Positions 8,706 through 10,715 of a stretch of 10,715 nucleotides of DNA are shown here, in pieces (positions within the stretch are counted from its first letter, which is position 1; each line of letters starts with the position of its first letter). A program made the position numbers and the translations under genes. This DNA is from Chloroflexota bacterium (GTDB taxonomy: Bacteria > Chloroflexota > Limnocylindria > P2-11E): positions 1-10,715 of the forward strand of contig VGPA01000033.1 of assembly GCA_016875665.1 (NCBI GenBank), in the 5' to 3' direction. The notes below the pieces were generated by a model. The model was given only the letters and a program-made list of their open reading frames with translations, had not been told where the DNA came from and made no database searches.

Positions 8706-8726
8706 ACTCAGTGTCCTGAGTAAACT
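8697..8726 (+). promoter_or_regulatory. Candidate promoter of the DUF4143 ATPase gene
   Basis: -35 TTGCTA (8697-8702), an 18-bp spacer, then -10 TAAACT (8721-8726), with the start codon 11 nt further on. Both boxes are near-consensus in a region otherwise far too GC-rich to offer them by chance often. No Shine-Dalgarno sequence precedes the GTG. Confidence 0.45.
8703..8724 (+). promoter_or_regulatory. Palindromic operator over the DUF4143 ATPase promoter
   Basis: A perfect inverted repeat: TTTACTCAG (8703-8711) and CTGAGTAAA (8716-8724) with a 4-nt centre. It fills the spacer and most of the -10 box, a position suited to a repressor. A further copy of TGAGTAA lies at 8739-8745 over the start codon, 22 bp (about two helix turns) from the first, and a partial GAGTA at 8750-8754. 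It could also fold as a hairpin, but lacks a T-run. Confidence 0.5.
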
Positions 8727-8737
8727 TACGAGCGATC

Positions 8738-9940
8738 GTGAGTAATTCGGAGTACCGCCGGGGCGCCTTCGCCGTGCTGCTCGGGCGCCTCGGCGAGACT
8801 CGCCGCCACATCCAGGCCGTCGGCGGACCGCGCCAAGTCGGGAAGACGACGCTCGTGCGGCAGGTCGTTGCCGCGGCCCGCCTTCCGTCACACATGGTCT
8901 CGGCGGACGACCCTGCCCTCCGCAATCCGTCGTGGCTCGCCCAACAGTGGGAGGTCGGCCGGATCCGCGCCAAGGAGAACGGACGAAAGGGCGCGGTCCT
9001 GGTGCTCGACGAGATCCAGAAGGTCACAGGCTGGTCTGAGACGGTGAAGCGCCTCTGGGACGAGGACTCCGCGCAGCGGGTCCCGCTGCGCGTGATCCTG
9101 CTGGGGTCCGCCCCGCTTCTCATGCAGCGCGGCCTCGCGGACAGCCTCGCCGGCCGGTTCGAGCTGCTCCGGCTTGGCCACTGGTCTTACGCGGAGATGC
9201 GCGCTGCGTTCGGGTGGGACCTCGACCGGTTCGTCTATTTCGGCGGCTATCCCGGCGCCGCGGCGCTTGTGGGCGACGAGGCGCGCTGGCGCTCGTACGT
9301 ACTGGACTCGCTCGTCGAGACGACTCTCTCGCGAGACGTCCTGCTCCTGAGCCGCGTCGACAAGCCGGCGCTTCTCCGGCAGCTATTCCGGCTGGCCTGT
9401 GAATACTCCGCACAGGTGGTCGCGTACACGAAGCTGGTCGGCCAGCTCCAGGATGCCGGCAACACCGTCACGCTCGCGCACTACCTCGAGCTCCTTGCCG
9501 GCGCCGGCGTCGCGACCGGGCTTGAGAAGTACTCGGGCTCGCGCATCCGCCAGCGCGGATCGAGCCCCAAGCTCCTCGCGCTGAACACCGGGCTCGTGAG
9601 CGCCATGCTCCGCGTTCCGTTCAAGGAAGCGCGCCGCACGCCCGAGGTCTGGGGACGGCTCGTCGAAACCGCGGTGGGATCGCATCTCCTCGGTGGATCG
9701 ACCAGTCCGCAGGACGTGCTCTATTGGCGGGATCGCGGCCGCGAGGTGGACTTCGTGGTGCGCTCCGGGCACTCGCTCGCCGCAATCGAGGTCAGCAGCG
9801 GGCGCCGGAAGGACGGACTGCCCGGCGTCGCTGCGTTCCGAAAGGAGCACCCGAGTGCGCGCCCGCTGCTCGTCGGCTGCCAGGGGCTCCCGCTCGAGGA
9901 ATTCCTTGCCGCCGACCCACGCGGCGTCATCACGCGGTAG
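8738..9940 (+). CDS. AAA ATPase with C-terminal DUF4143 domain
   Basis: A 400-residue ATP-binding protein of the AAA_14/DUF4143 family, cellular role unknown. The N-terminal P-loop is G30-P-R-Q-V-G-K-T, Walker B is V-L-V-L-D91-E92-I-Q-K, and a sensor-like L-L-G-S follows at 121-124. A middle region near 235-270 (KLVGQLQD...LAHYLELLAGAGV) resembles the winged-helix part of these proteins. The C-terminal domain has the PD-(D/E)XK-like pattern (W-G-R-L-V-E; R-E-V-D338-F-V-V; I-E351-V), but the usual Lys after E-V is Ser353, so nuclease activity is doubtful. The GTG start gives a normal N-terminus. It has its own promoter and a palindromic operator, lies alone between two housekeeping-like genes, and may be an accessory insertion. 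The gene ends inside a hairpin shared with the convergent DUF3024 gene. Confidence 0.92.
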   Translation: MSNSEYRRGAFAVLLGRLGETRRHIQAVGGPRQVGKTTLVRQVVAAARLPSHMVSADDPALRNPSWLAQQWEVGRIRAKENGRKGAVLVLDEIQKVTGWSETVKRLWDEDSAQRVPLRVILLGSAPLLMQRGLADSLAGRFELLRLGHWSYAEMRAAFGWDLDRFVYFGGYPGAAALVGDEARWRSYVLDSLVETTLSRDVLLLSRVDKPALLRQLFRLACEYSAQVVAYTKLVGQLQDAGNTVTLAHYLELLAGAGVATGLEKYSGSRIRQRGSSPKLLALNTGLVSAMLRVPFKEARRTPEVWGRLVETAVGSHLLGGSTSPQDVLYWRDRGREVDFVVRSGHSLAAIEVSSGRRKDGLPGVAAFRKEHPSARPLLVGCQGLPLEEFLAADPRGVITR

Positions 9941-9959
9941 CGATCGGCGCATCGCTACC
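9936..9959. terminator. Bidirectional hairpin between convergent genes
   Basis: GGTAGCGAT (9936-9944) and ATCGCTACC (9951-9959) form a perfect 9-bp stem with a 6-nt loop. The left arm holds the ATPase TAG stop (9938-9940); the right arm, read on the minus strand, holds the DUF3024 TAG stop (9957-9955). No T-run flanks either side, so termination strength is uncertain. Confidence 0.5.
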
Positions 9960-10296
9960 CCCAGAAGCAACCATGGGGATCGCGGTCGACTTCGTCCAAT
10001 AGCCGCGGGAGCGGAGCCGGTGGCCAGTCGCGGTTGCAGCGCTCCCAGCGCCCTGATGCCCGCATCCAGTCGAGCGTCCAGCCCGATGTCGAGTGCACGA
10101 GCCGCGCGATGGGCTGCGAGGACCACTCCCTGTCTTGCGGATGCCATGGCGCCCGACGCGCCACGATCGTCACCGCCGAACCCCGCCATGCAAGCTCGTA
10201 GCGAACCTGGTCGCGCGGGGGCGACCGCCTCTCGAGCATCGCGCCGATCAGACGCTCGGCGATTGCCTTCTGATCCACGGCGATCGGTCCGGGCAC
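9955..10296 (-). CDS. DUF3024 family protein
   Basis: A 113-residue protein matching my memory of the DUF3024 family, function unknown. The supporting pattern is R-Y-E-L-A-W-R-G-S-A-V-T-I-V-A-R-R-A-P-W in the middle, then a Trp-rich W-T-L-D-W stretch, W-E-R-C-N, and the characteristic C-terminal L-L-D-E-V-D-R-D-P-H-G-C-F-W-G. There is no signal peptide or membrane segment, so it should be cytoplasmic. The GTG at 10296 is preferred because a TAGGCT box lies 6 nt before it, consistent with a leaderless mRNA; a TTG at 10302 would add two residues. It is convergent with the ATPase and divergent from the helicase across 72 bp. The C-terminal motif makes it a real gene despite its small size. Confidence 0.78.
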   Translation of the reverse strand: MPGPIAVDQKAIAERLIGAMLERRSPPRDQVRYELAWRGSAVTIVARRAPWHPQDREWSSQPIARLVHSTSGWTLDWMRASGRWERCNRDWPPAPLPRLLDEVDRDPHGCFWG

Positions 10297-10302
10297 GGCC
10301 AA

Positions 10303-10308
10303 AGCCTA
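10303..10308 (-). promoter_or_regulatory. Possible -10 box of the DUF3024 gene
   Basis: TAGGCT on the minus strand, 6 nt before the GTG at 10296, would start transcription on the start codon. No -35 box is recognisable. Confidence 0.25.
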
Positions 10309-10331
10309 GACACGCCTTGCATGGGGCGCCC

Positions 10332-10360
10332 TTGACGTTCGAACGCGTGTTCCATATGGT
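10332..10360 (+). promoter_or_regulatory. Sigma70-type promoter of the helicase gene
   Basis: -35 TTGACG (10332-10337), an exact 17-bp spacer, and -10 TATGGT (10355-10360). The ATG at 10369 is 8 nt after the -10 box, so the leader is 0-2 nt. This is the best promoter in the window. Confidence 0.65.
10340..10353 (+). promoter_or_regulatory. LexA (SOS) box 1, in the promoter spacer
   Basis: CGAACGCGTGTTCC matches the Gram-positive SOS consensus CGAACRNRYGTTYG at 13 of 14 positions; only the last base differs. It lies entirely between the -35 and -10 boxes of the helicase promoter, where bound LexA would block RNA polymerase. Confidence 0.65.
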
Positions 10361-10368
10361 CCAAGGCC

Positions 10369-10715
10369 ATGCGAACGTCCGTTCGGTTCCCGGGGCGCAC
10401 CAGCCTCGAGCAGATCCTCGACGGGTTCGCGCGCGACCCCGCGTTCATGGAGGACGTCGCCCGCTGGGAGGTCGAGCCCGCGCGCGGGCCGCGCTACGCG
10501 CCGTTCCCGGCGTGGCTGGACTCACGGATCGTCGGCGCGCTGCGGCGGCGCGGCATCGAGGCGCTCTACAGCCACCAGGCGGCGGCGCTGGGCGCCACGC
10601 ATGCGGGACGCCACACGGTCGTCGTCACGCCGACCGCCTCCGGCAAGACGCTCTGCTACGACCTGCCGGTCGTCGACGCGATCGCGAAGGATCCCTCCGC
10701 CCGCGCGCTGTACCA
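10369..10715 (+). CDS. DEAD/DEAH-box helicase, MrfA/YprA-like (partial, N-terminus)
   Basis: The first 115 residues of a superfamily 2 helicase that continues past the right edge. A Q-motif-like L-Y-S-H-Q70 is followed by motif I, V-V-T-P-T-A-S-G-K93-T-L-C-Y-D-L-P-V. The A-S-G-K-T-L-C-Y-x-L-P form and the RYAPFPAWL approach segment are typical of the MrfA/YprA/Hrq1 group, 3'-5' DNA helicases that usually carry a C-terminal DUF1998 zinc domain. In Bacillus subtilis MrfA acts in mitomycin C damage repair. The DUF1998 part is outside the window, so the subfamily is inferred. The ATG follows a strong promoter with almost no leader. Two LexA-like boxes (one in the promoter, one over codons 2-6) suggest SOS induction. 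RecQ and RecG are less likely by motif I form. Confidence 0.85.
   Translation, partial: MRTSVRFPGRTSLEQILDGFARDPAFMEDVARWEVEPARGPRYAPFPAWLDSRIVGALRRRGIEALYSHQAAALGATHAGRHTVVVTPTASGKTLCYDLPVVDAIAKDPSARALY
10372..10385 (+). promoter_or_regulatory. LexA (SOS) box 2, just inside the helicase gene
   Basis: CGAACGTCCGTTCG has perfect CGAAC/GTTCG arms and matches CGAACRNRYGTTYG at 13 of 14 positions (C instead of R at the eighth). It covers codons 2-6, directly after the ATG. Its centre is 32 bp, about three helix turns, from that of box 1, so both boxes face the same side of the DNA. Confidence 0.6.

Noticed and set aside
8700..10320. The ATPase and DUF3024 genes as a toxin-antitoxin or defence pair.
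   Set aside because: They are convergent, not co-transcribed, and neither family has an established role of that kind; nothing in the sequence supports a functional link.

Overview
This 10.7 kb window is dense, very GC-rich bacterial DNA with almost no intergenic space. Two features point to an Actinobacteria-like or Chloroflexota-like host. One is a glucose-6-phosphate dehydrogenase that uses cofactor F420 (reading frame 5793-6794, minus strand). The other is a pair of Gram-positive-type LexA (SOS) boxes before the last gene. Several genes have a TANNNT -10-like box so close to the start codon that leaderless mRNAs are likely. I cannot fix the phylum from the sequence alone.

Layout. (1) 1-96, minus: the start of a probable lipoprotein that runs off the left edge. 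(2) 170-3892, plus: two Tat-exported proteins, DUF1800 then DUF1501, followed by a 97-residue membrane-anchored Pro/Ala-rich protein that is translationally coupled (GTGA overlap) to a four-histidine, ferric-reductase-like membrane cytochrome. (3) 3889-6794, minus: an F420-dependent glucose-6-phosphate dehydrogenase (fgd), a 6-phosphogluconolactonase (pgl) with no gap, and an MFS_3 transporter. The first two enzymes catalyse consecutive steps: G6P to 6-phosphogluconolactone with reduction of F420, then lactone hydrolysis. (4) 6832-8688, plus: the ribosome-associated GTPase BipA/TypA, divergent from fgd, with a terminator built into its stop codon. (5) 8738-9940, plus: an AAA/DUF4143 ATPase whose promoter is overlaid by a perfect 9-bp inverted repeat. 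(6) 9955-10296, minus: a small DUF3024 protein, convergent with the ATPase; one hairpin holds both stop codons. (7) 10369 to the right edge, plus: the N-terminus of a DEAD/DEAH helicase resembling the MrfA/YprA/Hrq1 group.

The strongest regulatory observation is at the right edge. The helicase has a good sigma70-type promoter (TTGACG, 17 bp, TATGGT). A LexA-like box fills the spacer and a second lies just after the start codon, 32 bp away centre to centre, which suggests DNA-damage control of a repair helicase. The second is the DUF4143 ATPase operator at 8703-8724, with extra half-sites over the start codon. I found no CRISPR array, tRNA, rRNA, insertion sequence or attachment site. No gap without a gene exceeds about 75 bases.
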